From CAIOYC01 sp964243985 (lineage in GTDB: Bacteria; Pseudomonadota; Alphaproteobacteria; Caulobacterales; Caulobacteraceae), in the NCBI GenBank assembly GCA_964243985.1, contig CAXTHJ010000038.1:1-27403 (forward strand): a stretch of DNA of 27,403 nucleotides. The letters run 5' to 3'. A model generated the notes under the pieces. That model was not told where the DNA came from and ran no database searches. It saw only the letters and a program-made list of their open reading frames with translations. Made by a program: the position numbers and the translations under genes. Within the stretch, counting starts at the first letter, position 1, and each line of letters begins with the position of its first letter. Shown in pieces: positions 12,667 to 22,300 of this stretch.

Positions 12667-14532
12667 ATGAGGGACCGCGCTTTGGACAACGGCTTGATAT
12701 CTTTGACCGCCGGGTTTGCACCCGCAGAAGACTCCGCCTGGCGAGCGCTGGTGGAAAAAACGCTGAACGGCGCATCGTTCGACACGCGTCTGGTGTCGAA
12801 AACCTACGACGGGATCGACGTCCAGCCCCTTTACACGGCGGCCAACGCCTCGCCGCCGCTGGCGGAGAACCTGCGCGGCCGCGCGGCGTTCGACGCGGAC
12901 CGGGCTTGGGACATTCGCGCCATCGTCGATCATCCCGACCCCGAAAACGCGAACGCTCTGGCGATAGCCGATCTGGTGGGCGGGGCGACCTCCCTTCTGG
13001 TGAAGATCGACCCGGCTGGGCAACACGGCGTCGCCATCACGTCCGAAGCGGATTTGGCTAAGGCGTTGGACGGTGTCTTGTTTGATTTGGCGCCCATCGC
13101 TTTGGACGCGGGCTATCTCGGGGCAGAAGCCGCCCGTTGGCTGGGCACCCTCGCTCACTCCCAGACCTTGCGGCCGCACCTGCACCTTCACCTCGATCCG
13201 ATCGGAGCCTTTGCGCGGACGGGCGTCAGTCCTGGCCCGATCGAAGCGCACTTGGCCGAAGCCGCCGAGGTCGCCCGGGACGTTCCCGCAACCACCGCCT
13301 TCCTGGCGTCGGGCCAAGCGCTGCACGAAGCCGGCGGGACCGACGCCCAGGAGATCGCCGCGATGGCCGCCGCGGGACTCGCCTATGTCAAAGCCTCGGT
13401 CGCTGCCGGAGATGATCTGGCGGCCGCGATCACCAGCGTTGCTCTCGGCGTCGCCGCGGACGCCAACTATTTCGCCGGCGTCGCCAAGTTTAGGGCGGCC
13501 CGCGCCGTCTGGGCCCGGGTCGTCGGGGCGATGTCGCGAGACGCTAATCCGGCCAGGATCGAGGCCCGGTCGTCACGCCGAATGCTGTCCACCCTCGATC
13601 CTTGGGTGAACATGCTGCGGCTGACCTCAGCGGCGGTCGGCGCCAGCATCGGCGGGGCGGACGCCATCGTGCTTGACCCCTTCACCCAGCCGTTGGGCCG
13701 CCCGACGACCTTCGCTCGCCGCCAGGCGCGCAACCTGCAACTGGTGCTGATGGAGGAGGCTCACCTCGGCCGCGTGGCCGATCCCGCCGGCGGAGCGTGG
13801 TATCTCGAAACCCTCACCGACCAGTTGGCGCGGGCCGCTTGGGCGCTGTTCCAGGCGATCGAACGCCAAGGCGGGATCATACAGGCGCTCACCTCGGGCT
13901 TCATCACCGATGCTGTGGCCCAAACCAACGCCGCTCGCACGGCCGACGTCGCCAAACGCAGGGCCGGTCTCGTCGGCGTTTCCGAATTTCCGAACCTGAT
14001 GGAAGGCGCGGTGGAGGTTGATCCAGTGGATTACGCACGCTTCGCCAAACCATCGCCCCTTATGGCCAAACCTGGACCGGATAGCGCCTGCCCGCCGCTG
14101 GCGCCTCACCGCTCGTCGGAAGGGTTTGAGCATCTGCGGGCGAAGTCGAAGGCTATGAGGCCGCTTCCCTCGGCCTTCCTCGCCACCCTGGGCGCACCAA
14201 GAGACTACACCGGCCGAGCCGGGTTCATCCGCAACATGCTGGCGGCGGGCGGCATCGACTGCGTATTGGGCGAGGCCGTCGCTTACAGCGCCGCACAGAC
14301 CCCGCTGGTTGTGATCTGCGGCTCCGACGCCGGCTACGAGGGCGACGGCGAGGCGGTCGCCCGAAACTTGAAGGCCCAGGGCGCAAAGCGGGTCTATCTG
14401 GCCGGAAGACCGGGCGATCTGGAGGCTGGCCTCAAAGCCGCAGGCGTGGACGGCTTCATCTTCGCGGGTATGGACATCGCCGCCGGCCTCGCCGTGATCC
14501 TGCAGACGTTTGAGAGCGGAGCGGCGGCATGA
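12667..14532 (+). CDS. mutA: Methylmalonyl-CoA mutase small (beta) subunit
   Basis: The 621-residue product has the mutase small-subunit layout: VEKTLNGASFDTRLVSKTYDGIDVQPLYT at the start, a TIM-barrel region with HTQT replaced by degenerate sequence, TFARRQARNLQLVLMEEAHLG, and DPAGGAWYLETLTDQLA. The C-terminal cobalamin-like domain (from PSAFLATLGAPRDYTGRAGF) lacks the DxHxxG motif, as expected for the non-catalytic subunit. It pairs with MutB to turn (R)-methylmalonyl-CoA into succinyl-CoA. The ATG at 12667 is taken; a TTG at 12655 is in frame. Its stop overlaps the mutB start in ATGA, which indicates translational coupling. Confidence 0.93.
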   Translation: MRDRALDNGLISLTAGFAPAEDSAWRALVEKTLNGASFDTRLVSKTYDGIDVQPLYTAANASPPLAENLRGRAAFDADRAWDIRAIVDHPDPENANALAIADLVGGATSLLVKIDPAGQHGVAITSEADLAKALDGVLFDLAPIALDAGYLGAEAARWLGTLAHSQTLRPHLHLHLDPIGAFARTGVSPGPIEAHLAEAAEVARDVPATTAFLASGQALHEAGGTDAQEIAAMAAAGLAYVKASVAAGDDLAAAITSVALGVAADANYFAGVAKFRAARAVWARVVGAMSRDANPARIEARSSRRMLSTLDPWVNMLRLTSAAVGASIGGADAIVLDPFTQPLGRPTTFARRQARNLQLVLMEEAHLGRVADPAGGAWYLETLTDQLARAAWALFQAIERQGGIIQALTSGFITDAVAQTNAARTADVAKRRAGLVGVSEFPNLMEGAVEVDPVDYARFAKPSPLMAKPGPDSACPPLAPHRSSEGFEHLRAKSKAMRPLPSAFLATLGAPRDYTGRAGFIRNMLAAGGIDCVLGEAVAYSAAQTPLVVICGSDAGYEGDGEAVARNLKAQGAKRVYLAGRPGDLEAGLKAAGVDGFIFAGMDIAAGLAVILQTFESGAAA

Positions 14533-16691
14533 GCGGCTTTCCCGACTTCACCACTTTGGATTTTGATGGGCCTTCTTCTGCCGGTTTGAACCCTAACCCG
14601 TCCGTACAAACTTGGGGCACGCCCGAAGGCGTTGACGTTAAAGGCCGTTACGACGCAGCCGATATCGCCGGCCTGGAAGCGCCCTTCGGCTATCCAGGCG
14701 TCGCGCCGTTCCTGCGCGGTCCTTACCCCACCATGTATCTAACCAATCCGTGGACGATCCGCCAATACGCGGGCTTTTCCACCGCCGAAGACTCCAACGC
14801 CTTTTACCGCAAGAACCTCGCGGCCGGGCAGATGGGCCTTTCGGTGGCCTTCGACCTCGCGACCCACCGAGGCTACGACTCCGACAATCCGCGGGTGGCC
14901 GGGGACGTCGGAATGGCGGGCGTCGCCATCGATTCCATCTACGACATGCGCACCCTCTTCTCCGGCATTCCGCTGGACCGGATGAGCGTGTCCATGACCA
15001 TGAACGGCGCCGTTCTTCCCATACTTGCGCTCTACATTGTGGCGGCGGAGGAACAGGGCGTCTCCCCCGACAAGCTTTCAGGCACGATCCAGAACGACAT
15101 CCTGAAAGAATTCATGGTGCGGAACACCTACATCTATCCGCCTGAGCCCTCGATGAGGATCATCTCGGATATCTTTGCTTTCACGTCGAAAAAGATGCCG
15201 AAGTTCAATTCAATTTCCATCTCCGGCTATCACTTGCAGGAAGCCGGCGCGACCGTCGATTTGGAGCTGGCCTACACCCTGGCCGACGGCATTGAATACA
15301 TCCGCGCCGGGGTGGCCGCCGGTCTGCCGGTGGATCAGTTCGCGCCGCGCCTGTCGTTCTTCTGGAACGCCGGCATGAACTATTTCATGGAGGTGGCGAA
15401 GCAGCGGGCCGGGCGGCTGCTCTGGGCCAAGCTGGTGAAGGAGACCTTTGGCGCCGATAGCTCCAGGTCCCTGTCGCTGCGCGCCCACACCCAGACCAGC
15501 GGCTGGAGTCTCGCCGCCAGCGACATTTTCAACAATGTCACGCGCACCTGTGTCGAGGCCATGGCGGCAACCAACGGCCAGACCCAAAGCCTGCACACGA
15601 ATTCCCTCGATGAAGCTCTTGCCTTGCCGACGGATTTTTCCGCCCGCATCGCGCGCAACACCCAGCTTTTCCTGCAGATCGAAAGCGGCCTGACCCGCAC
15701 CATCGATCCTTGGGGCGGCAGCTATTATGTGGAACGGCTGACTCAGGACCTGGCGGAACGCGCCCTCCACCACATCAGGGAGGTCGAGGCCCTCGGCGGC
15801 ATGACCAAGGCGATCGAACAAGGCCTGCCCAAGCTCCGCATCGAGGAGGCCGCCGCCAAGACCCAGGCCCGCATCGACGGCGGCAAGCAGGCCGTGGTGG
15901 GGGTCAACCGCTTCAAGCCCGATGGCGCCGACGAAATCCCGGTCATGAAGGTCGACAACGCCTCCGTGCGCAAGCAGCAGCTGGAGAAGCTGCGCCGCCT
16001 TCGCCTGGAGCGCGATCCAGAAGAGACCGCCGCCAGGCTCGACGCCCTGACCAAGGGCGCCAGCACGGGCGAGAACCTGTTGGCCCTGGCCGTGGACGCC
16101 GCGCGCGCCAAGGCGACGGTGGGCGAGATTTCCGATGCCCTGGAGAAGGTGTTCGGCCGCCATCGCGCCTCCATCAAGGCCATCGAAGGCGTCTACCTGA
16201 AGGAGATCGGCCACGATCCCACCGCCGCCCGCGCCAAAGCCATGGTGCAGGCGTTCAAGGAGGCGGACGGCCGCCCGCCGCGCATCCTGGTCGCCAAGAT
16301 GGGCCAGGACGGTCACGACCGGGGCCAGAAGGTGGTCGCCACCGCCTTCGAGGACCTGGGCTTCCAGGTCGACATCGGCGAGCTTTTCCAGACCCCGGCC
16401 GAGGCGGCGCGGGACGCGGTGAAGAACGGCGTGCATGTGGTGGGCGCTTCATCCCTGGCCGCCGGCCACCTGACCCTGGTGCCGGAACTGCAGGACGAGT
16501 TGAAGAGGCTCGGCCGGGACGACATCATGGTGGTAGTGGGCGGGGTGATCCCGCCGGAGGACTTGAAGACCCTCTACAACATGGGCGCGGCGGCGGTGTT
16601 CCTGCCCGGCACGGTGATCTCCCAAGCGGCGATCCAGCTTCTGGAGGAGCTCAATGCCCGCCTCGGCTACGCCCAAGCCGCCGCGGAATAG
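14529..16691 (+). CDS. mutB: Methylmalonyl-CoA mutase large (alpha) subunit, B12-dependent
   Basis: The 720-residue catalytic subunit has the substrate-binding barrel (AGFSTAEDSNAFYRKNLAAG, AFDLATHRGYDSD, SGYHLQEAGA, RAHTQTSGWSL) and a C-terminal cobalamin domain. That domain carries DGHDRG, with His596 as the lower cobalt ligand, followed by the GASSLAAGH and VVGGVIPPED motifs. It carries out the radical rearrangement of methylmalonyl-CoA to succinyl-CoA, finishing propionyl-CoA assimilation. It is also known as bhbA or scpA. It follows mutA with a 4-base overlap. The G-protein chaperone MeaB and the epimerase are not in the window. It converges on a DUF4112 gene with an 18-base gap. Confidence 0.97.
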   Translation: MSGFPDFTTLDFDGPSSAGLNPNPSVQTWGTPEGVDVKGRYDAADIAGLEAPFGYPGVAPFLRGPYPTMYLTNPWTIRQYAGFSTAEDSNAFYRKNLAAGQMGLSVAFDLATHRGYDSDNPRVAGDVGMAGVAIDSIYDMRTLFSGIPLDRMSVSMTMNGAVLPILALYIVAAEEQGVSPDKLSGTIQNDILKEFMVRNTYIYPPEPSMRIISDIFAFTSKKMPKFNSISISGYHLQEAGATVDLELAYTLADGIEYIRAGVAAGLPVDQFAPRLSFFWNAGMNYFMEVAKQRAGRLLWAKLVKETFGADSSRSLSLRAHTQTSGWSLAASDIFNNVTRTCVEAMAATNGQTQSLHTNSLDEALALPTDFSARIARNTQLFLQIESGLTRTIDPWGGSYYVERLTQDLAERALHHIREVEALGGMTKAIEQGLPKLRIEEAAAKTQARIDGGKQAVVGVNRFKPDGADEIPVMKVDNASVRKQQLEKLRRLRLERDPEETAARLDALTKGASTGENLLALAVDAARAKATVGEISDALEKVFGRHRASIKAIEGVYLKEIGHDPTAARAKAMVQAFKEADGRPPRILVAKMGQDGHDRGQKVVATAFEDLGFQVDIGELFQTPAEAARDAVKNGVHVVGASSLAAGHLTLVPELQDELKRLGRDDIMVVVGGVIPPEDLKTLYNMGAAAVFLPGTVISQAAIQLLEELNARLGYAQAAAE

Positions 16692-16709
16692 CCGGCGACG
16701 CGATAGACG

Positions 16710-17189
16710 TCAGCCGAGGAAGACGATCCGGTCGCCCTCCGCTCGCGCCAACGCCACCTCTTCGGCGAGGCCCGGGTCTGTCTGAAGATCGTGGCGCGTC
16801 CCTTCCACATAGAGGGTGCCGTCGATGGTCTTGGACAGGAGATCGGCCGACATCTTGTGCCCGCGAAACAGGTCCACCACCGCGCCCGAGATCGGATAGA
16901 GCGGCCCCAGCAGCGGAATAGCCGCCGCTCCGATCAGGGTTCGAAGGCCGACGAGCGCAGCCACCTGCATCATCACGCCGATCGGCGCTCTGGCCCGGAA
17001 CCCCATGAACAGCAGCATCCCGCCCGCCGCGATGGAGTAGATGTCGCCAAGCCCCGGCACCCAGGCCAGCATGCCGTCGATGCCGATGCCAAACGGGCCG
17101 ACGCCGACGATATTGTCTGACAGCTTGCCGATCCGTTCGATGGCGCGGCGGGCGTTCACCACCTCCTGATGCGTGCGGACGAAGAGCAT
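16710..17189 (-). CDS. DUF4112 membrane protein
   Basis: The 159-residue protein has GPFGIGIDGMLAWVPGLGDI, the mark of DUF4112, followed by two or three hydrophobic segments (YSIAAGGMLLFMGFRARAP region; MMQVAALVGLRTLIGAAAIP region) and the PISGAVVDLFRGHK motif. The function of the family is unknown and an inner-membrane site is likely. The polar C-terminal ~40 residues extend past the domain. The ATG at 17189 has GGGGGA upstream. It follows rlmJ by 46 bases on the same strand and may share its transcript. Confidence 0.8.
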   Translation of the reverse strand: MLFVRTHQEVVNARRAIERIGKLSDNIVGVGPFGIGIDGMLAWVPGLGDIYSIAAGGMLLFMGFRARAPIGVMMQVAALVGLRTLIGAAAIPLLGPLYPISGAVVDLFRGHKMSADLLSKTIDGTLYVEGTRHDLQTDPGLAEEVALARAEGDRIVFLG

Positions 17190-17235
17190 GTGTGTTCCCC
17201 CGAGCCTTGGAATGGTCCAGCTCAGCTTGACCTAT

Positions 17236-18114
17236 CTAGCCAGCGTCCGAAAGGGCCGAGCGTTCCGCCCAACGGCCAAGTTTCCGCACCAAGGTTTTAC
17301 CGCCCGCCTCTCCGCACGTGCGCACCACCCAGTCGCAAATCGAACTGGCTTCGACCTCTAGGTCTGGTGCGCCGATCAGGATCATGGCCGAGCCGTTCAT
17401 CGTCATGGGGTCGAGCAGAGGGCGCAGCCTCGCCTCCGCCACCAGCAGCGAGGGCGGATGCAAGGCCTCCAACCCGCGCAAGAGGGCGTCGAAGGTTTCA
17501 AGATCCTTTAGCGGCGCCCAGATGGCGAAGATGGCGGGCGGCCTCGCGTTCACGGCCCGCTTCACGCCGGCGATGATCTGCGCGTACTCGTCCCCCCGTT
17601 CGAACGGCGGATCGATTAAATAGGCGAGCCTCGACCGATCGTGCGGCCGACGGCGCCCGAGTTGCTGATAGCCATCCGTCAAGATGGCGCGCGCATCGGC
17701 GGGTTTTTCCCGTGCGCTCTGATCCAAGATCGCCTGCAGCGCCTGTTGATCGTCAGCGCGCAATTCGCAGCCTTCGTAATGGTCGCCTCGCCGCAAAGCG
17801 CCCACGGTCAACAGCGGCGAGCCCAGATAGAAGCGCAGTCCGCCATCGGGATTAGCAGCCCTCACCGCCGCCTTCAGCGGCGCTAAGCCCGCCGGGGCCG
17901 CCTCATCCGCCATCAACCGACCGATGCCAGCTTCCGCCTCGCTCGATCGGCGCGCCCTAATGTCCTGGAGATCGTAGAGGCCTGCGCCTGCATGGGTGTC
18001 GATCACCGTCAGCGGCGCGCGATCGTCCTTCAACCGCGCCAGAAGCTGGAGCCATAACGCGTGCTTCAGCACATCCGCGAAATTGCCGGCGTGAAAATGA
18101 TGGCGATAATTCAG
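17236..18114 (-). CDS. rlmJ: 23S rRNA (adenine-2030-N6)-methyltransferase RlmJ, probable CTG start
   Basis: RlmJ methylates A2030 of 23S rRNA using S-adenosylmethionine. The product shows VIDTHAGAGLYDL (SAM site) and the catalytic LIDPPFE motif, and its length is normal (292 residues). The family N-terminus, (M)NYRHHFHAGNFADVLKH, is intact but begins at a CTG (18112-18114). The frame has no ATG, GTG or TTG between an upstream stop and that codon, and an internal GTG at 18072 would remove the conserved HAGN segment. An AAGG lies 8 bases before the CTG, which supports its use. It is divergent from the topoisomerase gene. Confidence 0.9.
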   Translation of the reverse strand: MNYRHHFHAGNFADVLKHALWLQLLARLKDDRAPLTVIDTHAGAGLYDLQDIRARRSSEAEAGIGRLMADEAAPAGLAPLKAAVRAANPDGGLRFYLGSPLLTVGALRRGDHYEGCELRADDQQALQAILDQSAREKPADARAILTDGYQQLGRRRPHDRSRLAYLIDPPFERGDEYAQIIAGVKRAVNARPPAIFAIWAPLKDLETFDALLRGLEALHPPSLLVAEARLRPLLDPMTMNGSAMILIGAPDLEVEASSICDWVVRTCGEAGGKTLVRKLGRWAERSALSDAG

Positions 18115-18194
18115 GACCGGAACCTTGGAGAACGGATGGGGTTCAGCCTTTCAGCTTGGGCGCATTTGCCAGGAACGCCAAGCCGACGGGGACG

Positions 18195-19256
18195 ATGAAG
18201 ATGCCTTTGGACGGTGGTCATGACAACGTCGCCGTCGCCCAACATGCCGGCCTCGCCTACGTGCACGAGGACGATCCCGGCATTCGTCGAAAGCGGGCGG
18301 GAAAGGGGTTCACCTACCTCGATCCGCATGGACGGACCGTGAAGGACGCGGAGACCCTGGATCGCATCCGCAAGCTCGCCATACCCCCCGCCTATGAAGA
18401 CGTGTGGATTTGCAGCGACCCCCAGGGCCACATCCAAGCCACCGGTCGCGACGCCAAGGGCCGCAAGCAATACCGCTATCACGCAGACTGGAGCGCCGTT
18501 CGCGGCGAAACCAAGTTCGCGCACATGGCCGCTTTTGGCCGCGCCCTGCCCAAGATCCGCGCGCGGGTCGACGCCGATCTTCGCAAGCACGCGCTGAGCC
18601 ACGATAAGGTGGTCGCGACGGTGGTGCGTCTGCTGGAGCTCACCCTGATTCGCGTCGGCAACGACCAGTATGCGAGGGAGAATAAGAGTTTCGGCCTCAC
18701 CACACTCCGCAGCCGTCACGTTAAAAGCGAAGGCGCCGCGCTGCAGTTCGAGTTCAAGGGCAAGAGCGGGGTCATGCATCAAACCGGCGTGCAGGACCGT
18801 CGGCTGGTGCGGATCATCAAGGCGCTGCAAGCCATGCCAGGGCAGCGCCTGTTTCAATATGTGGACGAGGCTGGCGAGCGGCGCGCCGTCGGCTCCCACG
18901 ACGTCAACGCCTATCTCAAAGATATCACCGGCGAGCATTTTACAGCCAAGGATTTTCGCACCTGGGCCGGCACCATCGCCGCCGCCAAGGCCTTGGCCAT
19001 GCAGCCGCCGCCGAGCGGCGTGACCGAGGCGAAGCGGCTCACCAACCTCTGCGTGAAGGCCACGGCGGGCCTGCTCGGCAACACGCCGGCGGTCTGCCGC
19101 TCCGCCTATATTCATCCGGCGGTTCTGGATGCTTTCGCCGAGCAAGGGTTGCCGAAAAGCTTCGCCAAGGCGGAGGGCGACAAGTACGAGAAGGCGGTGT
19201 TGAAGTTCCTCGACGCGCTCGCGGCGGCGAAACCGGAAGCCCGCACCCGCGCCTGA
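18195..19256 (+). CDS. DNA topoisomerase IB
   Basis: The 353-residue protein is a bacterial type IB topoisomerase related to poxvirus and eukaryotic topo I, which relaxes supercoils by a 3'-phosphotyrosyl intermediate. The N-terminal domain includes GKGFTYLDPHG and AIPPAYEDVWIC. The catalytic domain includes LTLIRVGNDQYARENKSFGL, TLRSRHV, KDFRTWAGT (Arg255 likely catalytic) and CRSAYIHP, with Tyr305 as the nucleophile. All expected residues are present. The ATG at 18195 is chosen; an ATG at 18201 is close, and a TTG at 18156 adds 13 unconserved residues. It converges on dnaE2. Confidence 0.93.
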   Translation: MKMPLDGGHDNVAVAQHAGLAYVHEDDPGIRRKRAGKGFTYLDPHGRTVKDAETLDRIRKLAIPPAYEDVWICSDPQGHIQATGRDAKGRKQYRYHADWSAVRGETKFAHMAAFGRALPKIRARVDADLRKHALSHDKVVATVVRLLELTLIRVGNDQYARENKSFGLTTLRSRHVKSEGAALQFEFKGKSGVMHQTGVQDRRLVRIIKALQAMPGQRLFQYVDEAGERRAVGSHDVNAYLKDITGEHFTAKDFRTWAGTIAAAKALAMQPPPSGVTEAKRLTNLCVKATAGLLGNTPAVCRSAYIHPAVLDAFAEQGLPKSFAKAEGDKYEKAVLKFLDALAAAKPEARTRA

Positions 19257-19324
19257 GTGCTTCATCGCGCAGGGAGCCTGTTCGTTAATCCCCCTCACCG
19301 CCACTCGTCATCTGTCGAGTTTGT

Positions 19325-22300
19325 CTAATGAAAGTCCCGCGATGGCAGGATCACCCGCACGTTGCGGGGATGACGCGAGCCGCCCGTGGGGCCTCCCGTC
19401 TTCACATGATCGGCGTGCGCTAAGCTCTTGAAAAGATCGGCTTCCTGATCCAGGCCCTTAAGCTCTGCGGTTCGGTCGATCAGCCGGTGCGCCCGCAGGT
19501 GGACGATCCCTTCGGGACTCTTCTGGATGCGGCCATGCACGGCCAGGAGACGCGCGCTCATGATCACGCGGCGATATTTGTCGAACACGTCGGGCATGAC
19601 CACCAGGTTGGCGACGCCGCTCTCGTCTTCCAGGGTGATGAAGCAGACCTTTCCCGTGCCCGGCCTCTGGCGCACCAACACCACCCCCGCCGCCGCGGCG
19701 CGGGCCTTGTCACCCAATCGGGCCAGGGAAGCGCAGGCGAAAAACCCTTCATCGGCAAAGGCTTGGCGGAAGAAGCTCATAGGGTGCGCCTTCAACGACA
19801 GGCGGGTGGTCTGGTAGTCCGCCAGTACGTGCTGGGCGAGACCCAGCGCCGGCAAGTCCACCATGATCTCCTCATCCGGCAGGTTTCGCAGCAGAGGCGC
19901 GGGGGCGAGGCGGGCGACGCCCCTCACCTGCCAAAGGGCTTGACGGCGATCAAGCCCGATGGAGCGCATGGCGTCCGCGTCCGCCAGCCGCTGAAGCTGC
20001 GCCCGGGTGAGGCCGGAGCGGCGAACCAGATGGTCGAAGCCGCCAAAGCCTTCGCCCCGAGCATCGATGAGCCGCTGAGCCCAAGCCTCTGAAAATCCAT
20101 CGATTTGCCGGAAACCTAGCCGCAAGGCCGGCTTATCAAGCTCTCCCTCTTCCAAGGTGCAGTCCCAGGCGCTGTGCTCCACATCCACCGGCCGCACCTG
20201 CACCCCATGTTCGCGCGCATCTCGCACGATCTGCGCCGGAGCGTAGAAGCCCATGGGCTGAGAATTGAGCAAAGCCGCAGCGAACACGGCCGGGTGGCGG
20301 CACTTCAGATAGGCCGATACGTAGACAAGCTTGGCGAAACTGGCGGCGTGGCTTTCGGGGAAACCGTAGGAGCCGAACCCCTCGATCTGCTTGAAACAGC
20401 GTTCGGCGAACGCCCGCTCGTACCCCCGCCGCACCATACCTTCCACCATCAACACCCCGTAGTTCTGGATCGTGCCGACGTTGCGGAAGGTGGCCATAGC
20501 CCGGCGAAGGCCATCGGCCATATCCGGCTTGAACTCGGCGGCGACGATAGCGAGTTGCATCGCCTGTTCCTGGAACAGCGGCACGCCCAGCGTTCGCCCC
20601 AGGACTTTATTGAGTTCATCCTGCGGATACTGGGGCGCGGGATGAGGGAAATCGACAGTCTCCAGTCCGGACCTGCGGCGCAGATAGGGATGCACCATGT
20701 CGCCCTGGATCGGCCCCGGCCGCACGATCGCCACCTCGATCACCAGGTCGTAGAACTTCGCCGGCTTCAGCCGCGGCAACATGCTCATCTGCGCCCGGCT
20801 TTCGATCTGAAACACGCCGATCGTGTCAGCGTTCGAGATCATGGCGTAGACGTCCGGCTGGTCCGGCGGCAGGTCCGCCATGTCGCCAAGCGCCGTTCCG
20901 TGCGCCTCCAGAAGCGCGAACGCCTTTTTGATGCAGGTCAGCATCCCGAGCGCCAACACATCCACCTTCATGATCTTCAGGGCGTCGATGTCGTCCTTGT
21001 CCCATTCGATGAAGGTGCGATCGTCCATGGCGGCGTTGGCGATGGGCACGATCTCGTCCAGCCGCCGCTCGGTCAGCACGAACCCGCCCACGTGCTGCGA
21101 CAGATGGCGGGGGAAGCCCATCAGTTCGCTCGCCAGCCGCACGGCGCGGCGGATTATGGGATTGTCAGGATCAAGACCGGTCTGACGGATATGATCGGCG
21201 GGCAGGCCGTCGCCCCAACTGCCCCATACCGTCCCGGCCAAGGCGCCGGTCACGTCCTCGGTCAGGCCCAGAACCTTGCCGACCTCGCGGATGGCGCTCC
21301 TCGGCCGATAGTGGATCACCGTGGCGCAGATCGCGGCGCGGTGACGGCCATAGCGGCGGTAGATGTATTGGATGACGTCCTCGCGTCGCTCATGTTCGAA
21401 ATCGACGTCGATATCCGGCGGTTCGTCCCGTTCACTGGAGACGAAACGGGCGAACAGGAGGTCGGTCTCCATCGGATTGACCGCCGTCACGCCAAGGCAA
21501 AAGCAGACCACGCTGTTGGCGGCCGACCCGCGGCCCTGGCAAAGGATGTGTTGGTCTCGGGCATACTTCACCACGTCATGAACGGTGAGGAAGTATGGTG
21601 CGTATCGGCGCTCTTCGATCAGGGCGAACTCGGCCTTGAGGTTCTCGCAAACCTTTTCCGGAACGCCCTCTGGATAACGCCAGGCGGCGCCCGCCCAGGC
21701 CAAGTCCTCCAGATGTTGCTGCGAGGTCTTGCCCAGGGGCGTCGGCTCATGGGGGTATTCGTATTCCAGATCCTTCAGTCTGAAGCGACACAGCGCCGCC
21801 AGGCGCACCGTCTCGGCGATCGCCTCGGGATGGTCCCGGTAGAGCCTGGCGATTTCCTCCCGCCGCTTCAGATGCCGTTCGGCATTGGGCTGAAGAAGAA
21901 TGCCCGCCGTCTCCAGCGACACATGCTCGCGAATGCAGGTCATCACGTCCTGCAGCTCCCGCCGTACCGGGGCGTGATAGAGCACGTCGCCGACCGCCAG
22001 GAGCTTGGCGCCTGTTCGCGCCGCCGTATCGGCCAGACCGTCCAACCTTCGCCCGTCCATCGGGCCATAGCCCATGTGGGCGGCGAGCCAGACCCGGTCG
22101 GGCGCGGATTTCAAAAGCCGGTCCATATGGCCGGCCAGTCTGTCATCCGGCTGAGGTGGGGCGACCAGAGCCAGGAGCAATCCCTGCGTATCGTTCAGAA
22201 GATCGTCCAGGATAAGCTTGCAGTCGCCCTTCTCCGTCTGCGCGCCCGTATTGCCCCGGGTGAGCAGGCGCGACAGGCGGGCGTATCCCTCCCGGTCCTG

